Positions 34,102 through 43,674 of a stretch of DNA of 64,000 nucleotides are shown piece by piece. The notes beneath the pieces were generated by a model. The model saw only the letters and a program-made list of their open reading frames with translations. It was not told the DNA's origin and did not search any database. A program made the position numbers and the translations under genes. The stretch is from Cyclobacterium salsum (GTDB lineage: Bacteria; Bacteroidota; Bacteroidia; Cytophagales; Cyclobacteriaceae): NCBI RefSeq assembly GCF_010119245.1, contig NZ_WNKG01000003.1, positions 124,001 through 188,000 of the forward strand. The letters run 5' to 3'. Position 1 is the stretch's first letter. Every line of letters begins with the position of its first letter.

Positions 34102-36018
34102 ATGATAGAAATGTCGGTTTCTAGTGGTCGCAACGTATATGCCCTTCTGCTCCTGATATTACTGGGATTAATGGCATGTGGAGCGAATGAAGAATTACCT
34201 GAACACCCCAATATCTTATGGATTTCCCATGAAGACCTGAGTCCCATCTACGGATGTTACGGAGATGCCTACGCCCGAACCCCCTATATCGACAGCCTGG
34301 CTAAAACAAGTATTCGCTTTACCCAGGCATTTTCCAATGCTCCCATTTGTGCGCCAGCCCGGTCTACTTTAATTACGGGAATGTATGCCAGTTCCCTGGG
34401 AACCCAACACCTTCGCTCGGAAATACCGGTTCCGGAAAACCTGAAAATTTTACCCGAGGTATTAAAGGAAGCGGGCTATTACACCAGCAATAATGTCAAA
34501 ACCGATTACAACTTTGATCACCAGGGACGCTGGGATGAAAGCAGCAGGGAAGCGCATTGGCGAAACCGGGCAGAGGGGCAACCTTTTTTCGGTGTATTTA
34601 ATTTTATGATGACTCATGAAGGCCCAACCAATGCCCTACGGGAAAGCGATACCGAGTCGCTGGAGGTGTACAGTGATCCCGATCAGGCGGTTTTACCCCC
34701 TCACCTTCCGGACAGTCCCAAAATGAGAGAGATATGGGCGCATATGTACGACCTGCTGGCGGTTTTTGATCAGCAAGTGGGCAAATTGCTCGGACAGTTG
34801 GAAGCTGACGGCTTGCTGGATGAAACCATTGTGTTCGTTTTTTCGGATCACGGTCACGGCTTACCCGGCCATAAACGCTGGCTGGACAATGCCGGATTGC
34901 AAATCCCTTTTATTCTGCACGTCCCGGACAAATACAGCCATTTGGCAAGCAACATTCAAGCCTCCGTAACCGACAGAAAGGTAGGATTTGTAGATTTTGC
35001 CCCCACCGTGATTCGGTTGGCGGGTGCTGAGGTTCCGGAGATGATGGAGGGAAAGAATTTTTTGGGAGAAGCAGCGGAAGAAAAGGAGTTTGTGTTTGGA
35101 TACCGGGACCGGGCAGATGATTGTTACGAAGTATCCCGATCCGTATATGACGGGAGGTATTTATACGTCCGGCATTTTATGCCCCAATTGCCTTACTACC
35201 AGAACGCTTTGATTTTCAACAAGGGTGGGAGTTATGCGGAAATCAATCGCTTGCGGGATAGGGGGCAACTGTCGGAGTCTGTCTTACAACTGTTTGCTCC
35301 CAAGCCAGTAGAAGTCGTATACGATTTGGAAAACGATCCTTTGGAACAACATAACCTGATCGACCAACCGGAACTGGCAGGACGGATCGCCGGCTTGAGT
35401 CAAGCACTGGACGAATGGATGATCCGGCACCGGGATACCGGTTTGATTACGGAAGGAATCATGATGGAGCAGGCGAAAGCGGCAGGCAAAAGTGTCTACG
35501 AAATAGCGCAGGGGTATTCTACGGAGGCTTTCCGTGAAATTCTGGAGGTGGCCCGAATGACGGGAGAGGTGGAGGAGCCGGAGGCGTTGATTCCATTTTT
35601 TGAATCGGAGGAGGCTTCTGCTCGATTTTGGGCGTTGGTGGCATTGGATTCCTATTCCGGAGATATAGAGGCGGTTTTTCCTTATTTGAGCCAATTGATG
35701 CAGGATGGGGCACCGGCGGTAGCCATCAAATCGGCAGAGATTGTGGCGAAGAGAATGAATGATCCTCGAGCCTTTGAGGTATTGGAACGAATGCTTAAAC
35801 TGGATGATGAGGTGCAGGTATTGCAGGCGGCGATCAGTGTGCGACAATTGGGTGATAAAGCACAGCCCTTGCTGGAAGTGATTCAAGAGGAAATTTTCCC
35901 GAGGTATTCCGGGGAAATTTGGGGCCGCTACAAAAGCTGGAGTTACCCCATGTTTATTGGAATGGCATTGGATCAAACCCAGATCAACTGTGGTAGGGTC
36001 ATAGATACACACAAGTAA
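34102..36018 (+). CDS. Sulfatase with C-terminal HEAT-like repeats
   Basis: The 638-residue lipoprotein (lipobox LMAC, Cys26; Met4 is an alternative start) carries an N-terminal sulfatase domain with ILWISHEDLSPIYGCYGD and maturation motif C83-A-P-A-R, plus VFSDHGHGLPGHKRW. This variant is typical of heparan-N-sulfatase-like enzymes. The last ~130 residues hold alpha-helical HEAT-like repeats (AVAIKSAEIVAKRMNDPRAFEVLERM, VLQAAISVRQLGDKAQPLLEVI), an extension absent from classic sulfatases. It is the third sulfatase of this locus, with a different motif from the other two. Confidence 0.87.
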   Translation: MIEMSVSSGRNVYALLLLILLGLMACGANEELPEHPNILWISHEDLSPIYGCYGDAYARTPYIDSLAKTSIRFTQAFSNAPICAPARSTLITGMYASSLGTQHLRSEIPVPENLKILPEVLKEAGYYTSNNVKTDYNFDHQGRWDESSREAHWRNRAEGQPFFGVFNFMMTHEGPTNALRESDTESLEVYSDPDQAVLPPHLPDSPKMREIWAHMYDLLAVFDQQVGKLLGQLEADGLLDETIVFVFSDHGHGLPGHKRWLDNAGLQIPFILHVPDKYSHLASNIQASVTDRKVGFVDFAPTVIRLAGAEVPEMMEGKNFLGEAAEEKEFVFGYRDRADDCYEVSRSVYDGRYLYVRHFMPQLPYYQNALIFNKGGSYAEINRLRDRGQLSESVLQLFAPKPVEVVYDLENDPLEQHNLIDQPELAGRIAGLSQALDEWMIRHRDTGLITEGIMMEQAKAAGKSVYEIAQGYSTEAFREILEVARMTGEVEEPEALIPFFESEEASARFWALVALDSYSGDIEAVFPYLSQLMQDGAPAVAIKSAEIVAKRMNDPRAFEVLERMLKLDDEVQVLQAAISVRQLGDKAQPLLEVIQEEIFPRYSGEIWGRYKSWSYPMFIGMALDQTQINCGRVIDTHK

Positions 36019-36415
36019 TTGTTTTATCTAAAATAACGATATTGCCTATAAGAACGGATTTATTGGAGATTAGTAAAAGAGAAAGAAGACCGGAGCGGGT
36101 AAATGAAAACAAATGGATTTTAATTTTAATATGGGGCCCGCTTAAAGCCACGTTTTTTAGTTAAGTGTTAATAGGACTAAAAAATCTTTTTAAACCAAAA
36201 AAATTGAATTTTATCACAGAAGAATTAGATTAATTGTTTATTTTTTTACAAAAGTTGATACATTGGAATAGCCTTTTATAAAATTTAATGCGTATTGTAA
36301 TAGATTAATTAAATTATTTGATATTTTTATTGCTGGAAACAGCATGTATTTGAAACAAAAATTGTCAAAACATTTATTTCACATGATATTTTTACGGTTC
36401 AATTTTTAATCAGCT
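36019..36415. other. AT-rich intergenic leader
   Basis: No gene is seen. It separates the sulfatase from the histidine kinase gene, so the latter has its own promoter, not located with confidence. Confidence 0.4.
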
Positions 36416-37516
36416 ATGGATTGTTACTCAAAAAAAAAGAATTTCTACGAAACGACTTCGTTTAAAATGGAGTTGTTTTTTGACTTATCCCTGGATTTGT
36501 TTAGTGTGGCAGGCTTTGATGGGTATTTTAAGCGTATTAATCCGGCGTTAAAAAAAGTGCTGGGGTATCCGGATGAAATTTTATATGGAAGGCCTATCAA
36601 TTCCTTTGTACATCAGGAGGACCTGGAGGCTACGGTGGAAACCCGGAATTATATCATATCAGATGGAATTCCCCTGCTTAATTTTGAAAACAGGTACATC
36701 ACCCATTCTGGTGACATCATTTGGTTGTCCTGGACCTCTGTACCGGCAAAAGAAGAAGGGCTAATCTATGCGGTAGCCAAAAACATTACGCACAAGAAGA
36801 AATTGGAAGCAGATAGAAATGCGCTAATTACCAAACTCACCCAATCCAATGAAAAATTAAAGGAGCTTACTTTCACGACCTCCCATGATTTAAGGTCGCC
36901 TGTTAATAACCTGCTTTCCATTTTTAGTATTTTAGAAGAATCAAATATGAAGCCTTCTGAAATTCTTGAGTTTATCGAATTGATGAAGCATTCTACTGCA
37001 GGTCTGAAAAACACACTGGACACTTATGTTGACAACCTGAGTCAGAAAGATGTACTGACTGTACTGCTTGAACAACTTGATCTCAATGAGGTGATGAGCA
37101 AAGTGAAAAATTCTATTAAATCACTGATTGAAACTTCCAATACCAAAATAATCTCCGATTTTTCTGCGACGGATCAGGTGAAATTCAATGGTGCCTATTT
37201 GGAAAGTATTTTTTTAAATATGTTTACAAACTCGATTAAATATGCCAAGCCTGGCAACCATGCCATTATATCGGTGTCCACCAAGATTAGGAATGGTTCT
37301 ACCCAGCTGGTTTTTGAAGACAACGGGATCGGTTTTGATATGGACAAAATTGGGGACAAGGTATTTGGTTTTAGGGAAACGTTTCATTCCAACACGGACA
37401 GTAAAGGCATTGGATTGTACCTGGTACACAACCATGTCACCGCGTTGGGAGGGAAAATAGAAATCGACAGTAAGCCGGGGCAGGGAACCCGATTCACCAT
37501 TAGTTTTAAGGGGTAA
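36416..37516 (+). CDS. PAS-domain sensor histidine kinase
   Basis: The 366-residue soluble kinase has no membrane segment. It carries one PAS domain (about 24-125: DGYFKRINPALKKVLGY) with a PAC tail (YAVAKNITHKKKLE), a short coiled linker, and a HisKA-type dimerisation helix with phospho-acceptor His157 (SHDLRSPVNN). The ATPase domain (about 255-366) has NSIKYAKPG as N box, FEDNGIGFDM as G1 and GIGLYLVHNHVTALGG as G2. No response regulator is encoded beside it, so its partner is elsewhere. It senses a cytoplasmic signal. Confidence 0.9.
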   Translation: MDCYSKKKNFYETTSFKMELFFDLSLDLFSVAGFDGYFKRINPALKKVLGYPDEILYGRPINSFVHQEDLEATVETRNYIISDGIPLLNFENRYITHSGDIIWLSWTSVPAKEEGLIYAVAKNITHKKKLEADRNALITKLTQSNEKLKELTFTTSHDLRSPVNNLLSIFSILEESNMKPSEILEFIELMKHSTAGLKNTLDTYVDNLSQKDVLTVLLEQLDLNEVMSKVKNSIKSLIETSNTKIISDFSATDQVKFNGAYLESIFLNMFTNSIKYAKPGNHAIISVSTKIRNGSTQLVFEDNGIGFDMDKIGDKVFGFRETFHSNTDSKGIGLYLVHNHVTALGGKIEIDSKPGQGTRFTISFKG

Positions 37517-37536
37517 TTGCCGGACAAGACAAGTAT

Positions 37537-37716
37537 CTAATTATCCATCCAAACCTTGTTTTCAGCGGCGCACCGAATTAATTCCCACCGCTGCGGCGGA
37601 AGGCGAGGGGTATCGAATGTCTTATACTTAAAACTACTCCCTTTATTGGTATTTACGATAAAAAATTCTTCCCAACTCTGGTCGGGACCGGCACGTATCC
37701 ATTTCCAGCATACCAT
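37537..37716 (-). pseudogene. Possible C-terminal fragment of an unidentified protein
   Basis: A 59-residue minus-strand frame with a coding-like composition (ends WELIRCAAENKVWMDN; contains SWEEFFIVNTNKG and RLPPQRW) lies between two plus-strand genes. A stop lies just upstream in the frame, so it has no N-terminal part. It could be the end of a lost protein. I do not recognise the family. Confidence 0.3.
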
Positions 37717-37788
37717 GGGTATCGATCAGCATTGTTATCTCATTATATGCTGTTGTTTTAGGGCATCGTTGCTACTTTTTTAAGGTTA

Positions 37789-39585
37789 ATGTCTTATATT
37801 CCGGCCATGTTATTACAGGGAATAGACTGGCTGATACTCGTTTCGTTTTTCGCGTTATCCCTGGGGATTGGAATTTACAGCTCCAAAAAATCGGCTCAAA
37901 ACATACAGGAATTCTTCAAAGCCGGTGGTAATCTCCCCTGGTGGGTGCTGGGAATTTCAATGGTTGCCACTACTTTCTCAACGGATACGCCCAATCTGGT
38001 GACGGATATTGTCCGAAAAAATGGCATTTCCGGAAATTGGGTATGGTGGAGTTTTTTGTTGACCGGAATGCTTACCGTTTTTTTCTTTGCCCGGCTTTGG
38101 AAACGGTCCGGGGTGTTGACGGATATTGAGTTTTATGAATTGCGGTACAGCGGCAAGCCCGCCTCTTTTCTTCGGGGATTTCGAGCCATTTACCTGGGGA
38201 TTTTCTTTAATGTGGTCATTATCTCCGGCGTATCCCTGGCAGCCATTAAGATCGGCGGTGTATTATTGGGGCTTAGTCCCCTGCCTGTGTTGCTCATCTC
38301 GGGATTTGTGACGGTACTTTACAGTAGTCTGGGAGGCTTGAGAGGCGTAGTGTTTACCGATTTTATGCAGTTTGGGATTTCCCTGGCGGGTGCCATAGCT
38401 GCCGCTTGGGTTTCGGTTCATCATCCGGCCATTGGTGGACTGGATGCACTACTTCAGCACCCTGAAGTAAGCATAAAACTTGATTTTATTCCTGACATTA
38501 ATAACTGGGAGGTATTTTTAATTGTTTTCCTGATTCCCGTTTTCATACAGTGGTGGTCGGTCTGGTATCCGGGATCGGAGCCAGGTGGCGGAGGATTTAT
38601 CGTTCAGCGCATGCTAGCTGCCAAGGATGAAAATCACGCCCTTTCTTCGGTGTTGCTATTTACAATCGTACATTACGCCATTCGGCCCTGGCCTTGGATC
38701 ATTGTGGCCCTGTGCAGCATCATTGTTTTTCCAGATCTGGATGCCTTAAGGCAGGCCTTTCCGGAAGCAGATGTATCCATTGTTCAGGATGATATGGCCT
38801 ATCCGGCCATGCTTTCCTTTATGCCCGTCGGCATCATGGGGCTGGTGGTTACTTCCCTGGTGGCTGCCTACATGTCTACCTTGTCGACCATGCTGAACCT
38901 GGGGTCTTCCTACGTCGTAAATGATTTTTACCAGCGGTTTATTCGGCCCGGTGCTTCTCAAAAACACCTGATAGGCATGGGCAGGCTCACCACCCTGCTC
39001 ATCATGGTGATCGGTGGCTACGTAGCCTTACAATTAGAAAATGCCCTACAGACCTTTGCCATTTTACTGCAGATTGGGGCCGGAACGGGGCTGATTTACA
39101 TATTGAGATGGTATTGGTGGCGGATCAATGCCGTCAGTGAAATGGTGGCGATGGCCGTTTCCTTTTTGATGGCACTATATTTTGCTTTTTTACATACAGC
39201 CCTTTTTGAGCCCCTGACAACGGCCGCCGAGTTGCTTATAGGCATCGTGGTCACTACCCTGAGTTGGGTAGCCGCAGCCTATTGGACACCGGATACGGAT
39301 GGTAAGATATTAATGGCATTCGTTCAAAAAACAAAGGCTCCGGGTCCTGGGTGGCGACGAATTCATAAACGTATGCGGGCAAATGGACAGCCGATAGCAA
39401 GTTCTCTAGCCTTTGATTTTCAGGCCTCCCTGCTGGCTTTTGCAGCCGGGGTCACCGCCGTTTATGCTTTTTTGTTTAGCACAGGATATTTTTTGTTTGG
39501 AGACCCACTTAGTGGTGTTTTGTTGATGGGATTGGCAGGTATTGGCTTTGGGGCGGTATTTATCTTGAGAAAAAGGTTGAGGTAA
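37789..39585 (+). CDS. Sodium/solute symporter (SSS family)
   Basis: The 598-residue membrane protein has about 13-14 transmembrane helices. SSS features include the first helix LILVSFFALSLGIGIYSS, KAGGNLPWWVLGISMVATTFSTDTPNLVTDIV, which carries the sodium-site region, and MGLVVTSLVAAYMSTLSTMLNLGSSYVVNDFY. A long cytoplasmic loop near residue 500 precedes two C-terminal helices. It probably imports the sugar or its product released by the preceding hydrolases. Substrate inferred from position only. Confidence 0.88.
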   Translation: MSYIPAMLLQGIDWLILVSFFALSLGIGIYSSKKSAQNIQEFFKAGGNLPWWVLGISMVATTFSTDTPNLVTDIVRKNGISGNWVWWSFLLTGMLTVFFFARLWKRSGVLTDIEFYELRYSGKPASFLRGFRAIYLGIFFNVVIISGVSLAAIKIGGVLLGLSPLPVLLISGFVTVLYSSLGGLRGVVFTDFMQFGISLAGAIAAAWVSVHHPAIGGLDALLQHPEVSIKLDFIPDINNWEVFLIVFLIPVFIQWWSVWYPGSEPGGGGFIVQRMLAAKDENHALSSVLLFTIVHYAIRPWPWIIVALCSIIVFPDLDALRQAFPEADVSIVQDDMAYPAMLSFMPVGIMGLVVTSLVAAYMSTLSTMLNLGSSYVVNDFYQRFIRPGASQKHLIGMGRLTTLLIMVIGGYVALQLENALQTFAILLQIGAGTGLIYILRWYWWRINAVSEMVAMAVSFLMALYFAFLHTALFEPLTTAAELLIGIVVTTLSWVAAAYWTPDTDGKILMAFVQKTKAPGPGWRRIHKRMRANGQPIASSLAFDFQASLLAFAAGVTAVYAFLFSTGYFLFGDPLSGVLLMGLAGIGFGAVFILRKRLR

Positions 39586-39908
39586 GCGGGTTGTTTCAAG
39601 AAAAGCTACTACGAAATCCCGGTTAGGGAGCCCCAACATTTTTTTCGAAAAACCCTGTAGCATTTCGCAGGTTTTAAACGTCTCGTAGTAAGGTAGGGTA
39701 GGTAGTAGCAGTGAAAAGGAAAAAGAGGGCATTTGGTTTTCCGTCTATTAGAATAACGTTAGGTCCATACTATTGGCATTCAGATGTTTATAAATAGTAA
39801 TTAAATTTATGTTAATTATACCTAATGTTTTCATTTGATTCAAAATTTCAAATATATTTGCGAAATTTTATATAAATCGATTCGCTCCCCATATAAGGCA
39901 TTTGCAAA
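39586..39908. other. Intergenic, weak hairpin and promoter
   Basis: No gene is seen. A weak hairpin (AAACCCTG ... CAGGTTTT, 39650-39675) may terminate the symporter transcript, and the promoter of the next gene is at 39853. Confidence 0.4.
39853..39860 (+). promoter_or_regulatory. Perfect Bacteroidota -7 promoter element
   Basis: TATATTTG matches the consensus TAnnTTTG exactly, with a TTTG 15 bases upstream (a short spacer). It lies about 50 bases before the TonB receptor start, fitting a short leader. Confidence 0.6.
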
Positions 39909-42257
39909 ATGAAAAATCAAATTTTTAGTTGTTTTTTACTTTTATTCAGTTTAAGCGGATATGCCCAAAAAGTAGTTGTGAGTGGGACGATTACAGAGGC
40001 AGGAACCGGCGAGCATCTGATAGGAGCCAATATCTTTGATAGGGTTGCTGAAAAGGGAGCCGTTGCCAATCAGTTTGGATTTTACAGTTATACCAGTAGC
40101 AGCGATAGCCTGGATCTCTATGTTAGTTTTGTAGGGTTTCAGACCAAACGGCTTCAGTTGAACGTGCAGGGAGATACGGTCATTAATGTGGAGCTGGTGC
40201 CGGATGGCAACCTGGAAGAGGTGGTGGTATCGGCCAGCGATATGGACAAGATCCAGGAGGTCAGCCGGATGAGTTCGATTAACGTTCCCCTCAAACAGAT
40301 CAAAGAATTACCGGCTTTTATGGGAGAGGTGGACGTGTTTAAGGTACTACAGTTGCTGCCCGGCGTGCAATCGGGCACGGAGGGAGGAAGCGGCCTGTAT
40401 GTTAGGGGAGGAGGTCCTGACCAAAACCTGATTTTGCTCGATGGGGTGCCGGTTTACAATGCCTCCCATTTATTTGGGTTCTTTTCCATATTCAATGCGG
40501 ATGCCATTAATAACGTCGAGCTGATCAAGGGAGGATTTCCAGCCCGGTACGGGGGGCGATTGTCTTCGGTAATTGATATCAGCATGAAAGAAGGCAACAT
40601 GCAGGAGATAAAGGGGGAAGGCTCGATTGGCTTAATTGCATCTAAAGTGACCGTAGAGGGGCCCATTAAGAAAGATCAAACTTCTTTTATTTTTTCAGCC
40701 AGAAGAACATACCTGGATCTATTGGCAAGGCCCCTAATCAAGGCATCTACTGGTGGTAGTGAAAATGTAGGGTACTACTTTTACGACCTGAATGGAAAAA
40801 TCAACCATAAAGTCAACGATAAAAATCGGATTTATCTAAGTGTTTACTCAGGCGATGACAAAGCATACTCCAGGTATAACGACTACTATGTTAATGATAA
40901 CGAACGGACGGATTATGATGAAGAATTTGGCCTGCGTTGGGGTAACTTCATCACGGCCCTTCGTTGGAACAATGTCATAAACAATCGCTTATTTAGCAAC
41001 CATACCTTTACCCATAGCCGGTATAAATTTGATCTTTTCAGCAACTACGAGGAAAATATTTCAGGATTTGGTGTGGACGAAACCAATGTTTATTCGGAGC
41101 GATACTTTTCGGGGATCAGAGACTGGGCCTTCAAATCCGATTTCGAATTTATTCCCAATCCGGATCATTACCTTCGGTTTGGCGGGCAGGTGATTTTTCA
41201 TAAATTTTCTCCGGGAGTATATGCCAGCAAAAGCAGCGAATCCGAAAACGATTTAAGGTTGGGAGCCGACGAATTGAATTCGATGGAGTATGCCGTCTAT
41301 GCAGAGGACGATATTAATCTCAGCCCACGACTGAAGGCCAATCTGGGCCTGCATTATTCTGGTTTCCTTACCGAAGATCAACACTACAATAGCCTACAGC
41401 CGAGGATTGCTGCCCGGTATATGGTGAATCCGGCTACTTCCATAAAAGCTTCCTTCGTCACGATGACCCAATTTATACACTTGCTCACCAATGCAGGATT
41501 GGGCTTGCCAACGGATCTTTGGGTACCAGCGACACCCAGAATCGGTCCGCAAGAATCCATGCAGGTAGCTTTGGGAGGGGCTAAAACCATCCGAGGCTTC
41601 GAAGTCAGTCTGGAAGCTTATTACAAAACCATGGACGGGTTGATTGAGTATAAGGATGGTGCCACCTACCTGAACCTGGACCAGGACTGGCAGGATAAAG
41701 TGGCCGTCGGGGAGGGAAAGAGTTATGGTGCCGAGTTCCTGGTGCAGCGAAAAGTAGGAAAAATTTCCGGTTGGCTGGGCTATACCCTTTCCAATACCGA
41801 AAGGCGGTTTGATGAGATTAATTTTGGTGAGTGGTTTCCCTACAAGTACGACCGAAGGCATGATATCAGCCTGGCCCTGACACACGAATGGAAGGACAAT
41901 AAGGATTTTTCTCTGGCCTGGGTTTACGGAACCGGAAATGCAGTATCCTTACCGACGCAACGCTATGAGGGAATGGAAGTGAACCGTTACGGGGGATTTT
42001 CCAGACCGAATATAAATTATTATGAAAGCCGAAATAATTTCAGAAACAGGGACTACCATCGACTGGATTTGAGCTTTAGCTGGTGGAAAACCAAAAAATG
42101 GGGCGAACGGAAATGGACACTGGGAATTTACAATGTGTACAATCGGATGAATCCGTTCTTTATGGATCTGGGTAATGACCGGCAGGGAAACAGAAAGGTC
42201 ATTCAATACAGCCTTTTCCCCATTATCCCCTCCTTTTCTTATGGGTTTAAATTCTAA
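39909..42257 (+). CDS. TonB-dependent receptor with carboxypeptidase-like N-domain
   Basis: The 782-residue protein has a signal (MKNQIFSCFLLLFSLSGYAQ) and a carboxypeptidase-regulatory-like domain (VVVSGTITEAGTGEHLIGANIF ... SFVGFQTKRLQL). The TonB-interaction part (EEVVVSASDM) and plug (FKVLQLLPGVQSG, GLYVRGGGPDQNLILLDGVPVYN) follow, then a barrel ending IIPSFSYGFKF. It is smaller than SusC. The neighbour five bases downstream is a DUF4249 lipoprotein, the common partner of this receptor class, so the two probably form one uptake machine for an unknown substrate. Confidence 0.92.
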   Translation: MKNQIFSCFLLLFSLSGYAQKVVVSGTITEAGTGEHLIGANIFDRVAEKGAVANQFGFYSYTSSSDSLDLYVSFVGFQTKRLQLNVQGDTVINVELVPDGNLEEVVVSASDMDKIQEVSRMSSINVPLKQIKELPAFMGEVDVFKVLQLLPGVQSGTEGGSGLYVRGGGPDQNLILLDGVPVYNASHLFGFFSIFNADAINNVELIKGGFPARYGGRLSSVIDISMKEGNMQEIKGEGSIGLIASKVTVEGPIKKDQTSFIFSARRTYLDLLARPLIKASTGGSENVGYYFYDLNGKINHKVNDKNRIYLSVYSGDDKAYSRYNDYYVNDNERTDYDEEFGLRWGNFITALRWNNVINNRLFSNHTFTHSRYKFDLFSNYEENISGFGVDETNVYSERYFSGIRDWAFKSDFEFIPNPDHYLRFGGQVIFHKFSPGVYASKSSESENDLRLGADELNSMEYAVYAEDDINLSPRLKANLGLHYSGFLTEDQHYNSLQPRIAARYMVNPATSIKASFVTMTQFIHLLTNAGLGLPTDLWVPATPRIGPQESMQVALGGAKTIRGFEVSLEAYYKTMDGLIEYKDGATYLNLDQDWQDKVAVGEGKSYGAEFLVQRKVGKISGWLGYTLSNTERRFDEINFGEWFPYKYDRRHDISLALTHEWKDNKDFSLAWVYGTGNAVSLPTQRYEGMEVNRYGGFSRPNINYYESRNNFRNRDYHRLDLSFSWWKTKKWGERKWTLGIYNVYNRMNPFFMDLGNDRQGNRKVIQYSLFPIIPSFSYGFKF

Positions 42258-42262
42258 TTTTA

Positions 42263-43180
42263 ATGAAAAAGAACAAACTGTTGACTTCGATTTTTCCCGG
42301 CCCGCTAAAGCTCGTTGGGTTTGCGTTTTTGCTTTTTGCCTGCGAGACCACCGTGGATATCGACATACCTTTCGAAAAGCCGCAGATCACCCTGAACTCC
42401 AGTCTCAGACACAATACCTTTCCCAGCGTAAGGCTTAGCTACAGCAAGCACATTCTGGATAATAACTGGGAGTTTGTTCCCATCAAGGATGCAGCCGTAA
42501 GGCTGATTCATGAAGGAGAGACACTCCCACTTTCATTCGTTGAAGAAACGGGCGAATATACAAATCTAAACAGACTGCTGACGCAAGGAAATGAATATAC
42601 CGTTGAAGTAGATGTGGAAGGATATGAAACCGTGCGAGCGTCAGAGGTTATCCCCATTTCTGTTCCCATAAAAGATTTGATTTACCAGGGGACGGTGCAG
42701 GTGGATGCCTGGTCCTCCAATGACGATGTGACGCTTATCTTTGATGACCCGGAAGGAGAAAATTTTTATGAGATTTCCGCAGAATTTTACCGGCAGTATA
42801 CCTATACGGATGAGAATGGAAATATGGTGTACTACGAGGACAACTACCCGCTTTACCTGGAGCCCAAAAACCCAACCTACGAAAAAGACTACAATACCGA
42901 TGGGGAATTACTGATTGACGATAAACTTTTTGAGGGAAGAGAAGCCGTCATTGATCTCTTTCTTAATGGTAGTTATTTTTCGGACGATATGGAGGGTGAA
43001 ATTAAATTTACCTTGAAATCTGTTACCCGAAACTATTACCTGTTTCATTCCACGTACGGCTTGCAATGGTGGAATGAAGGGGATCCCTTTGCTCAGCCGG
43101 TGCAGGTGTATTCCAATATCTCGAATGGGATAGGTATCGTCATGGGGGAGAGTATTTCCGTAAAGAGAATCGATCCGTAA
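42263..43180 (+). CDS. DUF4249 lipoprotein, partner of the TonB receptor
   Basis: The 305-residue lipoprotein (lipobox LLFAC, Cys27) matches DUF4249 by its opening CETTVDIDIPFEKPQITLNSSL and the conserved YSKHIL and FVPIKDAAVRLIHEG strands (beta-sandwich-like), then the VEVDVEGYETVRASEVIP carbohydrate-binding-like region. Such proteins are encoded next to TonB receptors across Bacteroidota and probably cap the barrel. Five bases separate it from the receptor, so it is co-transcribed. Confidence 0.88.
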   Translation: MKKNKLLTSIFPGPLKLVGFAFLLFACETTVDIDIPFEKPQITLNSSLRHNTFPSVRLSYSKHILDNNWEFVPIKDAAVRLIHEGETLPLSFVEETGEYTNLNRLLTQGNEYTVEVDVEGYETVRASEVIPISVPIKDLIYQGTVQVDAWSSNDDVTLIFDDPEGENFYEISAEFYRQYTYTDENGNMVYYEDNYPLYLEPKNPTYEKDYNTDGELLIDDKLFEGREAVIDLFLNGSYFSDDMEGEIKFTLKSVTRNYYLFHSTYGLQWWNEGDPFAQPVQVYSNISNGIGIVMGESISVKRIDP

Positions 43181-43321
43181 TTAGCTAAGGTTGATTAATT
43201 TTGGTGTTAAAAAGGCGCATTACAGATTACTCAGATTAACAAAGAAAATGGATCATTACTGGGTGAGTATGCCACTTCACCCCCATATCTATGGTGCTAT
43301 GAACAAATAATAGCTGCCAAA

Positions 43322-43631
43322 AAGCCATTTGTAATGGCTTATGGTATGCATTTTAAAGCACACTTTTCGTTACGGTCGGTCTTTGATTTCCGGCATTACA
43401 AATGCCTCATAAACCAAACTAATCGGATAGCTGGGATGAAGTTGCAAATTTTCAGAAAAACTCTTGCTCTAAAAGATAGTAACTACACCAAGAGACAGCC
43501 AACCACACCCAGAGAGGGTTTCGGGGATTGCAAATCCCCTTTATCTGAACCACGGAATTACAAATTTCGCGGAGCGGAGCTGTTCGACATTTGTAATGTC
43601 GAACTTCAGATAAACAGGATTTGCAATCCTG
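43322..43631. repeat. Cluster of six REP-like palindromes
   Basis: Six near-perfect palindromes around the core ATT(A/G)CAAAT or its reverse lie at 43322-43340, 43392-43406, 43523-43539, 43553-43569, 43582-43604 and 43615-43631. Arms differ but are mutually complementary (for example GGCATT/AATGCC, GTTCGACATT/AATGTCGAAC, CAGGATT/AATCCTG), so each forms a small hairpin with a three-base loop (ACA, TGT, GCA or TGC). Such repeats in Bacteroidota are likely mobilised by RAYT (TnpA-REP) transposases; none is encoded here. Extra DNA around them holds no gene. Confidence 0.75.
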
Positions 43632-43674
43632 CTTTCGTAAACAAATTGGAATTATAGCGTATTCCGGTACAAGG

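Noticed and set aside
43334-43657. 107-residue ORF across the REP cluster
   Set aside because: It reads through palindromes and contains repeated palindrome-derived words; no family resemblance.
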